Source: Isoptericola sp. QY 916 (GTDB lineage Bacteria > Actinomycetota > Actinomycetes > Actinomycetales > Cellulomonadaceae). Taken from it: 64,000 nucleotides of DNA. This document shows positions 1 through 8,143 of this stretch, piece by piece. The DNA is taken from contig JADHZE010000001.1 of assembly GCA_026934365.1 (NCBI GenBank), positions 1-64,000 of the forward strand, in the 5' to 3' direction. The position numbers and the translations under genes were made by a program. Every line of letters begins with the position of its first letter. Position 1 is the stretch's first letter. The notes beneath the pieces are model-generated. The model searched no databases. It was given only the letters and a program-made list of their open reading frames with translations, and was not told where the DNA came from.

Positions 1-819
1 GTGGACCACGGGCGCCTGGTCGAGGTGCCGCCCGCTGCGGTGCGCGCGGCGGTGTCGCTCGGCCACGCGGCGCGTGTCGTCGCCGCCGACCCGGGCTGGG
101 TGGACATGGCCATGGGCGCCCCCGTGATGGACACGACGCGGGCGGTCACGGAGCTCGGCTGGCGGGCGCGGACGTCGGCGGGCGACGCGCTCCAGGAGGT
201 CGTGGCGGGGATGGTCGAGGGGCGGGGGCTGGGCTCCGCGCCGCTGCGCCCGTCGGCCACCCGGCCCGCCGGCGCGTCCACGCTGCCGCTGCGCGGCCCG
301 CACCCGGCGGTGCCGCTGCAGGTCGACCGGGAGCTCCTCGGCCTGTACCTGTCGGACCACCTCACCGGCGCCACGGCGGGCCTCGGCCGGATCGAGCGGA
401 TGGTGGGTGACTACGCCGACCTGCCGCTGCACGCCGAGCTGGTCGAGGTGGCGGAGCAGATCCGGGCCGAGCGCGAGCTGTACGTGCGGCTCCTGCAGGA
501 GCTCGGTCTCCCGCGGCGGCGCCACCGCCAGCTCCTGGCGGGCGTCGCCGAGCGGGTCGGCCGGCTCAAGCTCAACGGCCGGGTGGTAGAGCGGTCGCCG
601 ATGTCCGTGGTGCTGGAGACGGAGCTCATGCGGTCCGCCGTCGTGGGCAAGCTGGGCGGCTGGCAGACCCTGGAGGAGCACGCCGGCGAGCTCGGCCTCG
701 ACCCCGCCCAGTTCCGCGAGCTCGCCGAGCGCGCGCAGCGGCAGCTCGCCACCCTCGACCGCCTGCACGAGTACGCCCGCCGGCGCGCCTTCCGGGACGG
801 CGGGGCCGCGTCGGTCTGA
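1..819 (+). CDS. C-terminal part of an NAD-dependent epimerase-like protein with a helical extension (5' truncated)
   Basis: The reading frame is open from the first base, so the true start is probably upstream; the GTG at base 1 is likely chance. The first ~80 residues resemble the C-terminus of extended SDR epimerases (a Pro-Val-Met-Asp-Thr-Thr region followed by the typical 'elGW.artsa.dal.e...gm..g' ending). Residues ~105-270 form a separate, strongly helical region rich in Leu, Glu and Arg that is not part of the classical epimerase fold; it looks like a helical bundle. The Rossmann NAD-binding part and catalytic YxxxK would lie outside the window. It converges on the alcohol dehydrogenase gene with only 17 bp between stops. 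Substrate is unknown. Confidence 0.6.
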   Translation: MDHGRLVEVPPAAVRAAVSLGHAARVVAADPGWVDMAMGAPVMDTTRAVTELGWRARTSAGDALQEVVAGMVEGRGLGSAPLRPSATRPAGASTLPLRGPHPAVPLQVDRELLGLYLSDHLTGATAGLGRIERMVGDYADLPLHAELVEVAEQIRAERELYVRLLQELGLPRRRHRQLLAGVAERVGRLKLNGRVVERSPMSVVLETELMRSAVVGKLGGWQTLEEHAGELGLDPAQFRELAERAQRQLATLDRLHEYARRRAFRDGGAASV

Positions 820-836
820 TGCCTCCGCGCTGATGC

Positions 837-2036
837 CTACGCGCCGGTGGCCCAGGGGTCCAGCACGACCTTGATGCAGCCGTCCTCCTTGCGCTGGAAG
901 GCGCGGTACCCCTCCGGCGCCTCCTCGAGCGGGAGGCGGTGCGTGCGCAGGTCGAGCACGCCGAGCGGGTCGGCAGGGTCGGCGACGAGGGGCAGCAGGT
1001 CGTCGGTCCATCGGCGCACGTTCGCCTGGCCTGTGCGGATCGTGAGCTGCTTGTCGAAGATCTGCATCAGCGGCAGCGGGTCCTTCGCGCCGCCGTAGAC
1101 GCCCGACAGCGACACCGTGCCGCCGCGCCGCACCAGGGCGCACGCGGCGAGGAGCGCGGCCAGCCGGTCGGCGCCGCCCTTCTCCGTGAGCGGGGCGGCG
1201 AGGACGTCGGGCAGCAGGCCCACGAGCTTCTGCGTCGTCTCGGCCAGGGGCGAGCCGTGCGCCTCCATCCCGACGGCGTCGACCACCGCGTCGGGTCCCC
1301 GTCCGTCGGTGAGGTCGCGCACCGCCGTGCGCACGCCGCGCTCCCCCGGGTCGAACGTGACGACGCCGTGCCGCTGCGCCATGAGGCGCCGTGCGGGCAC
1401 CGGGTCGACGCCGACCACCGTGCTCGCCCCGCGGTGCAGGGCGACACGGGCCGCCATCTGGCCGATGGGCCCGAGCCCCAGCACGACGACGCTGCCGCCC
1501 TCCGGCACGTCCGCGTACTCCACCGCCTGCCACGCGGTGGGCAGGACGTCGGACAGGTAGAGCCAGCGCTCGTCGGGCGTGCCGTCGTCGGGCACCACGA
1601 CCGGGCCGTAGTGGGCCTGCGGCACGCGCAGGTACTGCGCCTGTCCGCCCGGCACCTGCCCGTACAGCCGCGTGTACCCGAAGAGGGCCGCGCCCTTGCC
1701 CTGGTCGCGGACCTGCGTCGTCTCGCACTGGCTCTGCATGCCGCGCTCGCACATCCAGCAGCGCCCGCAGGCGATGCCGAACGGCACCACGACGCGGTCG
1801 CCGACGGCGAGGTGTCCGACGTCGTCCCCGACCTCCTCGACGACGCCCATCGCCTCGTGCCCCAGCACGTCGCCGGCGTCGAGGAACATCCCGAGCACGC
1901 CGTACAAGTGCAGGTCGGAGCCGCAGATCGCGGTGGAGGTCACGCGGACGACGGCGTCCGTCGGCTCCTGGACGCGGGGGTCCGGGACGTCCTCGACGCT
2001 GACGTGCTCCTTGCCCTGCCAGGTCAGTGCGCGCAC
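837..2036 (-). CDS. zinc-dependent alcohol dehydrogenase, glutathione-independent formaldehyde dehydrogenase-like
   Basis: A 399-aa medium-chain dehydrogenase. Catalytic zinc ligands are visible at Cys38 (in CGSDLHLYG) and His60-Glu61 (GHEAMG). The structural-zinc lobe has Cys90, Cys93, Cys96 and Cys104. The nucleotide-binding motif GLGPIGQM follows in the middle. The sequence resembles the branch that includes glutathione-independent formaldehyde dehydrogenases and related NAD-linked alcohol dehydrogenases, so it probably oxidises a small alcohol or aldehyde in the cytoplasm. An open frame continues 74 codons upstream but has unlike composition. I chose the GTG at 2036 because AAGGA lies about 8 bases before it and the family's N-terminus begins there. 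Exact substrate is uncertain. Confidence 0.88.
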   Translation of the reverse strand: MRALTWQGKEHVSVEDVPDPRVQEPTDAVVRVTSTAICGSDLHLYGVLGMFLDAGDVLGHEAMGVVEEVGDDVGHLAVGDRVVVPFGIACGRCWMCERGMQSQCETTQVRDQGKGAALFGYTRLYGQVPGGQAQYLRVPQAHYGPVVVPDDGTPDERWLYLSDVLPTAWQAVEYADVPEGGSVVVLGLGPIGQMAARVALHRGASTVVGVDPVPARRLMAQRHGVVTFDPGERGVRTAVRDLTDGRGPDAVVDAVGMEAHGSPLAETTQKLVGLLPDVLAAPLTEKGGADRLAALLAACALVRRGGTVSLSGVYGGAKDPLPLMQIFDKQLTIRTGQANVRRWTDDLLPLVADPADPLGVLDLRTHRLPLEEAPEGYRAFQRKEDGCIKVVLDPWATGA

Positions 2037-2356
2037 CGCTGCGTCCTTCCGCCGTCGGGGCCCGTGCCCCTCGGCCGGCGAGCTGCTGCACCGACGCCGC
2101 CAGTGAATCACCGGGACGGGCTGCTCACCCGTCAGGGGGAACCGGGTGCCGCGCTGCTGGACATCCGGCCCGCGGCGGCCTCGGACGGTCCCCGCACCGT
2201 CGATGGTGCACGCTCCGCGGACATGGTCGCCACCCGGCGGGGGCGTCGTCCGGAGCACCCGCGCTGTTCACCCGCTCGGAAGCGGGCTACGGTCGAGGGG
2301 AGTCATGAGGCGGCTCGATCTCCAGCGGAGCGATCCGCCACGACGAGAGGATCCAC

Positions 2357-3019
2357 ATGACCGACACGACTTCATGGGACATCGAGGGCACCCTGGCCCT
2401 CGGTACCAGCCATCCAGTCGGCCGGTACCGGCACGACCTGTCCACCGGCCTGTGGTGGTGGTCGGACGAGACCTACCGCATCCACGGCTTCGAGCCGGGG
2501 GAGATCGTCCCCACCACCGAGCTCATCCTGGCGCACAAGCACCCCGACGACCGGGCGCGGGTGAGCCAGGTCCTCCGTCACGCCTGCGCGACCGGCGAGC
2601 CGTTCAGCAGCGTGCACCGCATCATGGACGCGCACGGCGAGGAGCGGACCCTCGCGGTCGTGGGCGAGGGCCGCACCGACGCCGCGGGCGCGGTCTGCGA
2701 GCTGGTCGGCTACTTCACCGACGTCACCCCCGCGGTCGCGCGCATCGCCGACGTGCGGGCGACGGCGAGCATCCGGGCGTCCGCCGCCCACCGCGCGACG
2801 ATCGAGCAGGCCAAGGGCGTCGTCATGTGCGCGCTCCGCACCGACCTCGAGGGCGCGTTCGACTGGCTCCGCGAGGCCTCCAACCACTCCAACCTGCCGC
2901 TGCGGGAGATCTCGGCGCGCATCGTGGCGCTCGCGGCCGACGGCAACGGCGACATGCGCCAGGTCGCCGAGACGATGGCCGACCTGCTCCAGAACCGCTC
3001 CGAGCGCCGCACGCGATAG
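2357..3019 (+). CDS. PAS and ANTAR domain protein
   Basis: A 220-aa cytoplasmic regulator. Residues ~15-125 form a PAS_3-type sensor fold with the family's WWWSDE..RIHGFEPGE stretch and an HPDD motif. Residues ~140-205 form an ANTAR RNA-binding output domain (IEQAKGVVMCAL). ANTAR proteins act by binding paired hairpins in mRNA leaders and preventing termination; the signal sensed here cannot be read from sequence. A GAGAGGA ribosome-binding site lies about 6 bases before the ATG. It is one of three PAS-ANTAR paralogues in the window (others at 4050 and 31942), all with the same order and the same PAS signature. It converges on the DUF2231 gene. Confidence 0.9.
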   Translation: MTDTTSWDIEGTLALGTSHPVGRYRHDLSTGLWWWSDETYRIHGFEPGEIVPTTELILAHKHPDDRARVSQVLRHACATGEPFSSVHRIMDAHGEERTLAVVGEGRTDAAGAVCELVGYFTDVTPAVARIADVRATASIRASAAHRATIEQAKGVVMCALRTDLEGAFDWLREASNHSNLPLREISARIVALAADGNGDMRQVAETMADLLQNRSERRTR

Positions 3020-3025
3020 CCGCGC

Positions 3026-3595
3026 TCACCCGGCCCCGGGGACGTGCCGGGGCTCCCGCATCGCCTGCGCGACGTGGCCCCCGAGGTACCCGCCCGCGCC
3101 GACCGCGCCCATGCCGGCCAGGCTGAGCAGCGTGCCGAGCCCGGTGCGGCCCCGATGCCGGGCCCGCCACGAGGCGAGCGCCAGCAGGGTGCCGACGCCG
3201 TTGCACGTCGCGTGCACGGCGGCGACGCGCCGCGCGGGGACGCTGAGCGCGCGATAGTCCGCCAGCCCCGTCAGGGCCGTCGGCGGCGCGGCGAGCAACC
3301 CCAGGCCCACCAGACGGCGGGCGGCGTCCGCGTGCCCGTGCGGGCGGGTGAGGTCGAGAGCGACCGCGCTCGCCCACAGCCCGATCGGCAGGTCGGTGAG
3401 CACGCTGTGCACGGGATGGCCGACGGAGCGGCCGCGGAGCTCGTCGCGCGCCCGGCCCGGCGAGGGCACGACCGCGCGCGAGATCCGGTCGTACAGGTCC
3501 GCCAGAGGGTCGAGGCGCTCCGCGCTCTCGAGCTCGGCGGCGAGCCTCGGCAGGGGCTGGTCGGCGGGCGGCTCGGCGTGCCGGTGCGCGGGCAT
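3026..3595 (-). CDS. DUF2231-like membrane protein
   Basis: A 189-aa protein with a hydrophilic N-terminal ~45 residues followed by about four hydrophobic segments. The motif GHPVHSVLTDLPIGLW marks the DUF2231 family, whose conserved His residues sit at the first membrane helix. Its function is not established; some relatives are predicted to bind haem or act in redox chains. The ATG at 3595 is preceded by a clear GGAGG. The frame stays open upstream but the sequence there is low-complexity Arg/Pro. It is divergent from the small acidic gene at 3785, and the ~190 bp between them should hold both promoters. Confidence 0.78.
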   Translation of the reverse strand: MPAHRHAEPPADQPLPRLAAELESAERLDPLADLYDRISRAVVPSPGRARDELRGRSVGHPVHSVLTDLPIGLWASAVALDLTRPHGHADAARRLVGLGLLAAPPTALTGLADYRALSVPARRVAAVHATCNGVGTLLALASWRARHRGRTGLGTLLSLAGMGAVGAGGYLGGHVAQAMREPRHVPGAG

Positions 3596-3784
3596 CGTGC
3601 CTCCTGGATCGCGAGCGTCCGTCGCGTGCGTCGGGCGAGGCGCCCCTCCTCGACGCCACCACTCGACCCTAGGGCGGGCGCCGGCTGCTCGCCGCCGCGG
3701 CCCCGGATGCGGGGAGCGCCGACCGGCCCGAGGGTGGGACGACGTGTCGAGACCGACCCGAGACCGAGCCCGAGGAGGACCAGG

Positions 3785-3967
3785 ATGAGCGAGCACCCCA
3801 CCGAGCGGGACCGCGCGGAGGAGGACGACCCGCGCCACCAGGCCGAGCGCGAGCGGGCGGCGCACGACCGCGGCGACGGCAAGGCCGTCGACGTCGGCGC
3901 CGTCCCCGGCGAGCAGCCCAAGGACGACCCCGACGAGGAGGGCGAGGACCGCTTCGACGCGGGGTGA
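3785..3967 (+). CDS. small acidic hydrophilic protein of unknown function
   Basis: A 60-aa protein made almost entirely of charged residues (Asp, Glu, Arg, Lys, His) with no hydrophobic core, so it is probably disordered. The start is supported by GAGGAGG about 6 bases before the ATG, and the divergent spacing to the DUF2231 gene allows its own promoter. Small disordered acidic proteins like this often lie beside stress genes in actinobacteria, but no family was recognised. Codon third positions are mostly G/C, as expected for a real gene here. Confidence 0.6.
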   Translation: MSEHPTERDRAEEDDPRHQAERERAAHDRGDGKAVDVGAVPGEQPKDDPDEEGEDRFDAG

Positions 3968-4049
3968 GGTGGCCGTTCGCGCGCGGCGGCGCTAGCGTGG
4001 AGGCCCGGCGTCAGGAAGCGGCACCGACCCTCCCAACTCGGAGGTCACG

Positions 4050-4760
4050 ATGACGACGACAACTCCCGCCGGCACCGACCACCTCGTCTCCGCGCTCGCG
4101 GTCGGCACCCACCTGCTCACCGGCTCCTACCGGGCCGAGGCGGGCACGGGACGCTGGTGGTGGTCCGACGAGGTCGACGCGATGCTCGGCCACGAGCCCG
4201 GCGCGCTCGAGCCCGGCCCGGAGACCCTCGAGGCCAAGCTGCACCCGGACGATCGCGATCGCGTGGTGCACGACGCCGCACGCGCGCTCGGCTCCGGCGG
4301 TCCGGTCGTGACGGCCCGGCGCGTCGTCGACGCCCACGGCCGCACGCGCACCCTGCTGGTCACGGCGCAGGCACGACGCCCCCGCGGCGACGGGCCGCCC
4401 GAGGTGGCGGGGTACGTCGTCGACGTCACGCCGGTGCAGCGCGAGGCGGTGCAGCGCGACGTGCGCCGCGCCCTCGACAGCGCCTTCGTCTCGGCCGCCT
4501 CGATCGAGCGCGCCAAGGGCGTCCTGATGGCCGTGCACGGCGTGGACGAGGACGCGGCGGAGAGCATGCTCACCGAGGCGGCGGGTGCGACGGGCGCCAC
4601 GCTGCGCGAGGCCGCCACCCAGATGATGGCGCAGCTCGCCGCCGGCGAGGGCTTCGGCCGTCTCGCCAAGCAGGGCGTCAAGGACGCCCTCGCCGCCGTA
4701 CAGCCTGCCAAGCGGCCGCACGTGCACGAGGCGCAGCTCGCGCGCCGTCGTGCTGCGTGA
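4050..4760 (+). CDS. PAS and ANTAR domain protein
   Basis: A 236-aa paralogue of the protein at 2357. The PAS part (about residues 20-130) keeps the WWWSDEV signature and HPDD. The ANTAR part (about 150-215) has SIERAKGVLMAVHGVDEDAAE, the typical first ANTAR helix. It therefore probably senses a small ligand or redox state and acts on nascent mRNA by antitermination. A basic C-terminal tail of ~20 residues follows the ANTAR domain. It lies 56 bp upstream of the SDR gene in the same direction, so the two may be co-transcribed. Confidence 0.88.
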   Translation: MTTTTPAGTDHLVSALAVGTHLLTGSYRAEAGTGRWWWSDEVDAMLGHEPGALEPGPETLEAKLHPDDRDRVVHDAARALGSGGPVVTARRVVDAHGRTRTLLVTAQARRPRGDGPPEVAGYVVDVTPVQREAVQRDVRRALDSAFVSAASIERAKGVLMAVHGVDEDAAESMLTEAAGATGATLREAATQMMAQLAAGEGFGRLAKQGVKDALAAVQPAKRPHVHEAQLARRRAA

Positions 4761-4816
4761 CGGCTGGCCGCGCGACCACGGACCCGACGACCGACCCACG
4801 ACCCGAGGAGGACAGC

Positions 4817-5680
4817 ATGGCCGACGACCAGCAGTCGTTCCCCGCCCAGCAGCAGGAGCCGCCGGGCCTCACCGGCGCGATGACGCCGGCCCCGGACCAC
4901 GGTGAGCAGAGCTACCGCGGCTCCGGCAAGCTCGACGGGCTCCGCGCCCTGGTGACCGGTGGGGACTCCGGGATCGGCCGGGCCGTGGCGATCGCGTTCG
5001 CGCGCGAGGGCGCGGACGTCGCGATCGGGTACCTGCCGGAGGAAGAGGAGGACGCGCAGGAGACGGCGCGCTGGGTGCGCGAGGCGGGTCGAAAGGCCGC
5101 GCTGCTGCCGGGCGACCTCACCGACGAGACGACGGCACGTGGCCTGCCCGACCGGGCGGTCGACGAGCTCGGCGGGCTCGACCTCCTCGTGAACAACGCC
5201 GGCTTCCAGATGGCGCGGCGCGACTCCGTCGAGGACATCACCACCGACGAGATCGACCGGGTGCTGAAGACCAACCTGTACGCGCTGCTGTGGGTCACGC
5301 AGGCGGCGCTGAAGCACCTGGGCGAGGGGTCGAGCATCATCAACAACTCGTCGATCCAGGCGTACGAGCCGTCGTCGTCGCTGCTCGACTACGCGTCGAC
5401 CAAGGCGGCCATCAACAACATCACGGTGAACCTTGCGGGCGAGCTCGGTGCGCGCGGCATCCGCGTGAACGCCGTCGCCCCCGGCCCGATCTGGACCCCG
5501 CTGCAGCCGGCCACGCAGCCGGAGGAGAAGGTGCAGAAGTTCGGCCAGGACACGCCGCTCGGCCGCGCCGGGCAGCCTGCGGAGGTCGCGCCGGCGTTCG
5601 TGTTCCTCGCCTCCCCGCGCGACGCGAGCTACGTCTCGGCGACCGTCGTCGGCGTCACGGGCGGCAAGCCGGTGTTCTGA
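4817..5680 (+). CDS. SDR family oxidoreductase (general-stress-protein-39-like)
   Basis: A 287-aa classical short-chain dehydrogenase with a ~35-residue N-terminal extension rich in Gln and Pro. The cofactor motif TGGDSGIGRA, the NNAG motif and the catalytic Ser...YASTK set are all intact. The extension together with the core resembles the B. subtilis YdaD/YhxC group of stress-induced SDRs of unknown substrate. The ATG at 4817 follows CGAGGAGG. The same frame is open further upstream, but that part is antisense-like to the ANTAR gene, so it was not used. The enzyme should be cytosolic and NAD(P)-linked. Confidence 0.9.
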   Translation: MADDQQSFPAQQQEPPGLTGAMTPAPDHGEQSYRGSGKLDGLRALVTGGDSGIGRAVAIAFAREGADVAIGYLPEEEEDAQETARWVREAGRKAALLPGDLTDETTARGLPDRAVDELGGLDLLVNNAGFQMARRDSVEDITTDEIDRVLKTNLYALLWVTQAALKHLGEGSSIINNSSIQAYEPSSSLLDYASTKAAINNITVNLAGELGARGIRVNAVAPGPIWTPLQPATQPEEKVQKFGQDTPLGRAGQPAEVAPAFVFLASPRDASYVSATVVGVTGGKPVF

Positions 5681-5697
5681 GCGGGACGTGTGACGTC

Positions 5698-6144
5698 GTG
5701 GCGCTGGACGTGCCGGACGGGCCGGTCACGCTCGACGACGTCCCCCGGCTGCGGTCGCTGGGGGACGTCGTCGAGCTGCTCGCCGTCGCGACGCCGCTGT
5801 ACGTGCGGTTCAGCGCCGGGCCGGTGGCCGACGCCGCCGCCGAGAGCAGGGACCACGAGAGCGGGTGCCTGCTGCCGGGCCTGAGCGTGAACCCCCTGGA
5901 CCCGGAGCCGTGGTGGGACCGCCCCGTGGAGCACTGGGTGGCGCGGCAGCTGTGCCAGTACGCGCACCTCATGACGCCGCAGCGGTTCCCGTGGGCGCTC
6001 ACCGGCGAGGTCGCCGGGCGCGGGCCGGACTGCGAGCCGCTGCTGGTCGCCGCCGTGCCGGCCGCGTCGATCGACCGCGCCGTCGTGGACGAGGCGGCGG
6101 AGCTCTACGCCCGAGTCTTCGACCCGGGCAACGACGGCACCTGA
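5698..6144 (+). CDS. DUF6098-like protein
   Basis: A 148-aa protein with the conserved stretch PLYVRFSAGP followed by RDHESG..LPGLSVNPL.PEPWW, which I recognise from small actinobacterial proteins grouped as DUF6098. There is no signal peptide or membrane segment. The conserved Arg, Asp-His-Glu and Trp pairs suggest an enzyme or ligand-binding fold, but no function is known. I chose the GTG at 5698, 17 bp after the SDR stop; no strong ribosome-binding site is visible, so it may be translated by coupling to the SDR gene. Confidence 0.65.
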   Translation: MALDVPDGPVTLDDVPRLRSLGDVVELLAVATPLYVRFSAGPVADAAAESRDHESGCLLPGLSVNPLDPEPWWDRPVEHWVARQLCQYAHLMTPQRFPWALTGEVAGRGPDCEPLLVAAVPAASIDRAVVDEAAELYARVFDPGNDGT

Positions 6145-6274
6145 GCCGTCCCACCGCGTCTGACCTGGGGACGAGCTGTGCACAGCCTGGCCACGCCGTG
6201 CCGTCCACGCTATTGTGCAGGAGCCCGAACAAATCCTGATCCGGGTGCGCCCGGAGGAAGCAACGAGGCTCCCG

Positions 6275-8083
6275 ATGAGACACCGACCGTCCCCGCGCCG
6301 CCACGGCGCCCTCACGCTCGCCGCGGCCGCCGCCGTCGTCGGGCTGACCGCCGGCGGTGCCGCCGCCGCCCCCGCGCCGTCGACCCCGCCCCTTCCCGGC
6401 GCCGCGTCCGTGCACGACGCCGACGGCGTCAACGGCTTCAAGACGCCCGCCTACTTCCCGGGTTGGGGCCCGCAGGACGTCGGGTTCGAGGTCGCCGACC
6501 TCCAGCGCTCCGGGGCGGTCGAGGACCTGACCCACCTCAACTACGCCTTCGGCAACGTCACGACGGACCTCGTCTGCGACATCACCGACCGCGTCGACCC
6601 CGACGAGGGGGCGATCGACCCCGAGACCGGGCTGCCCGAGGGGCACATGGAGGGCGACCCGCTGAACGACTACGTGCAGCTCAAGGGCGCCGGCCAGGCC
6701 GTGGACGGCGTGGCCGACGACGCGGACCAGGCGCTGGCGGGCAACTTCAACCAGCTGAAGAAGCTCAAGGCGGCGAACCCCGGCCTCAAGGTGCTGATCT
6801 CCCTGGGTGGCTGGACCTGGTCGGACAACTTCTCCGAGGCGGTGAGCAGCCCGGAGAGCCGGCAGCGGCTCGTCGACTCGTGCATCGACCTGTACCTCGA
6901 CGGGAACCTGCCCGTCGTCGACGACCCGGAGCACGGCACCAAGGGCGGCGACGGCGCCGCGGCCGGCATCTTCGACGGGTTCGACATCGACTGGGAGTGG
7001 CCCGTCGTGGGCGGGGAGCACCCGAGCGACCACCCGGAGGCGGACAAGGAGAACTTCCTGGCCTTCGCGGAGCTGCTGCGCGCCGAGCTCGACGCGCGCG
7101 GCGCCACCACCGGCGAGGACTACCTCATCACCGGCTTCGCCCCGGCGTCGTGGGCGGGCCGCACCGAGGGCGGGTGGGTCGACCCGCGGCTCGCCGCCGT
7201 CGTCGACTTCCTCAACATCCAGGGCTACGACTACGTGGGGCCGTGGCAGGCGGGCAGCACCGGCCACCAGGGCAACCTGCACGAGTACTCCTCGTACGGG
7301 GACCCGGACCAGTCGGCGAACTGGGGCCTCGCCGCCGACGGCCTCATGAACGCCTACAAGAACGCCGGGTACCGCGGCGACCAGCTCGTGCTCGGCCTGG
7401 CCGCGTACGGATACGGGTGGAAGGGCGTCGACGACCCGACGCCCGGCGCGCCCGCCAGCGGCGGATCGCTGCCGTTCACGTACTACGCGCAGCTGCAGGA
7501 CCGGTTCGCCGAGGGCGGCTTCACCGAGCACTACGACGCGCAGGCCGGGCAGAGCTACTACTCCAACGGCGACGAGTGGTGGACGCTCGACACCCCGCGC
7601 TCCGTGACGGCCAAGGCCGAGTGGCTCGCCGAGAACGGCTTCGGCGGCGCCTACCTGTGGGACATCGCCGGCGACGCCGACCGCGACCTCAGCTCCGCGC
7701 TGGTCCGCACCTTCCAGGCCTCGACGCCCGGCCCGCTCGTCGAGGGCGACGGCGCCGCCCCCTGGTACCCGACCGGCGTCTACCGGACCGGCGACGTCGT
7801 CTCGCACGACGGCGTCGAGTACGCCGCGAAGTGGTGGACGCGCGGCGTCGCCCCCGCGTCGGTCGCGGCCACGAAGGACCCGTGGAAGGTCGTCGGCCAG
7901 CACGGCGACCACCCCGTCGCCGCCGAGGACTGCGGCCCGGCGTTCGACGACGCCGCCACCTACACGTCGGGCGACGTCGTCTCCCGCGCGGGCGTGAACC
8001 ACACCGCCCAGTGGTGGACCCGCGGCGAGCTGCCCGGCAGCGACGTCAAGGGTTCCTGGGATGCCGGCGCGCCCTGCGTCTGA
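6275..8083 (+). CDS. secreted GH18 chitinase with two C-terminal chitin-binding (CBM5/12) modules
   Basis: A 602-aa exported enzyme that should hydrolyse chitin internally. An Arg-rich n-region and hydrophobic core (about residues 11-32) ending near AAA form a signal peptide. The GH18 barrel spans ~50-500 with the catalytic DGFDIDWE motif at 234-241 (Glu241 the acid) and a substrate-binding SLGGW near 176. Two CBM5/12 repeats follow (about 510-545 and 565-600), each with the aromatic motif WWTRG. The start at 6275 has GAGG six bases upstream. The gene ends at a strong hairpin shared with the convergent phosphodiesterase gene. No chitin-type operator was recognised upstream. Confidence 0.95.
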   Translation: MRHRPSPRRHGALTLAAAAAVVGLTAGGAAAAPAPSTPPLPGAASVHDADGVNGFKTPAYFPGWGPQDVGFEVADLQRSGAVEDLTHLNYAFGNVTTDLVCDITDRVDPDEGAIDPETGLPEGHMEGDPLNDYVQLKGAGQAVDGVADDADQALAGNFNQLKKLKAANPGLKVLISLGGWTWSDNFSEAVSSPESRQRLVDSCIDLYLDGNLPVVDDPEHGTKGGDGAAAGIFDGFDIDWEWPVVGGEHPSDHPEADKENFLAFAELLRAELDARGATTGEDYLITGFAPASWAGRTEGGWVDPRLAAVVDFLNIQGYDYVGPWQAGSTGHQGNLHEYSSYGDPDQSANWGLAADGLMNAYKNAGYRGDQLVLGLAAYGYGWKGVDDPTPGAPASGGSLPFTYYAQLQDRFAEGGFTEHYDAQAGQSYYSNGDEWWTLDTPRSVTAKAEWLAENGFGGAYLWDIAGDADRDLSSALVRTFQASTPGPLVEGDGAAPWYPTGVYRTGDVVSHDGVEYAAKWWTRGVAPASVAATKDPWKVVGQHGDHPVAAEDCGPAFDDAATYTSGDVVSRAGVNHTAQWWTRGELPGSDVKGSWDAGAPCV

Positions 8084-8100
8084 CGTCTCCACCGCACGAC

Positions 8101-8133
8101 GACGCCCGCCCCGGTACCCCGGTGGCGGGCGTC
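8101..8133. terminator. bidirectional transcription terminator hairpin
   Basis: A perfect 10-bp stem (GACGCCCGCC pairing with GGCGGGCGTC), extended by an inner CCGG/CCGG pairing, lies between the two convergent stops at 8083 and 8144. It can serve both genes. No long U-tract follows on either side, as is common in high-GC actinobacteria. Confidence 0.75.
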
Positions 8134-8143
8134 GCCGTCCGTG

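Noticed and set aside
939..2360. Long open frame on the plus strand opposite the alcohol dehydrogenase
   Set aside because: It is antisense to a clear enzyme gene; its translation is low-complexity His/Arg/Ala-rich and matches no family. Many such frames occur here because of the high GC content.
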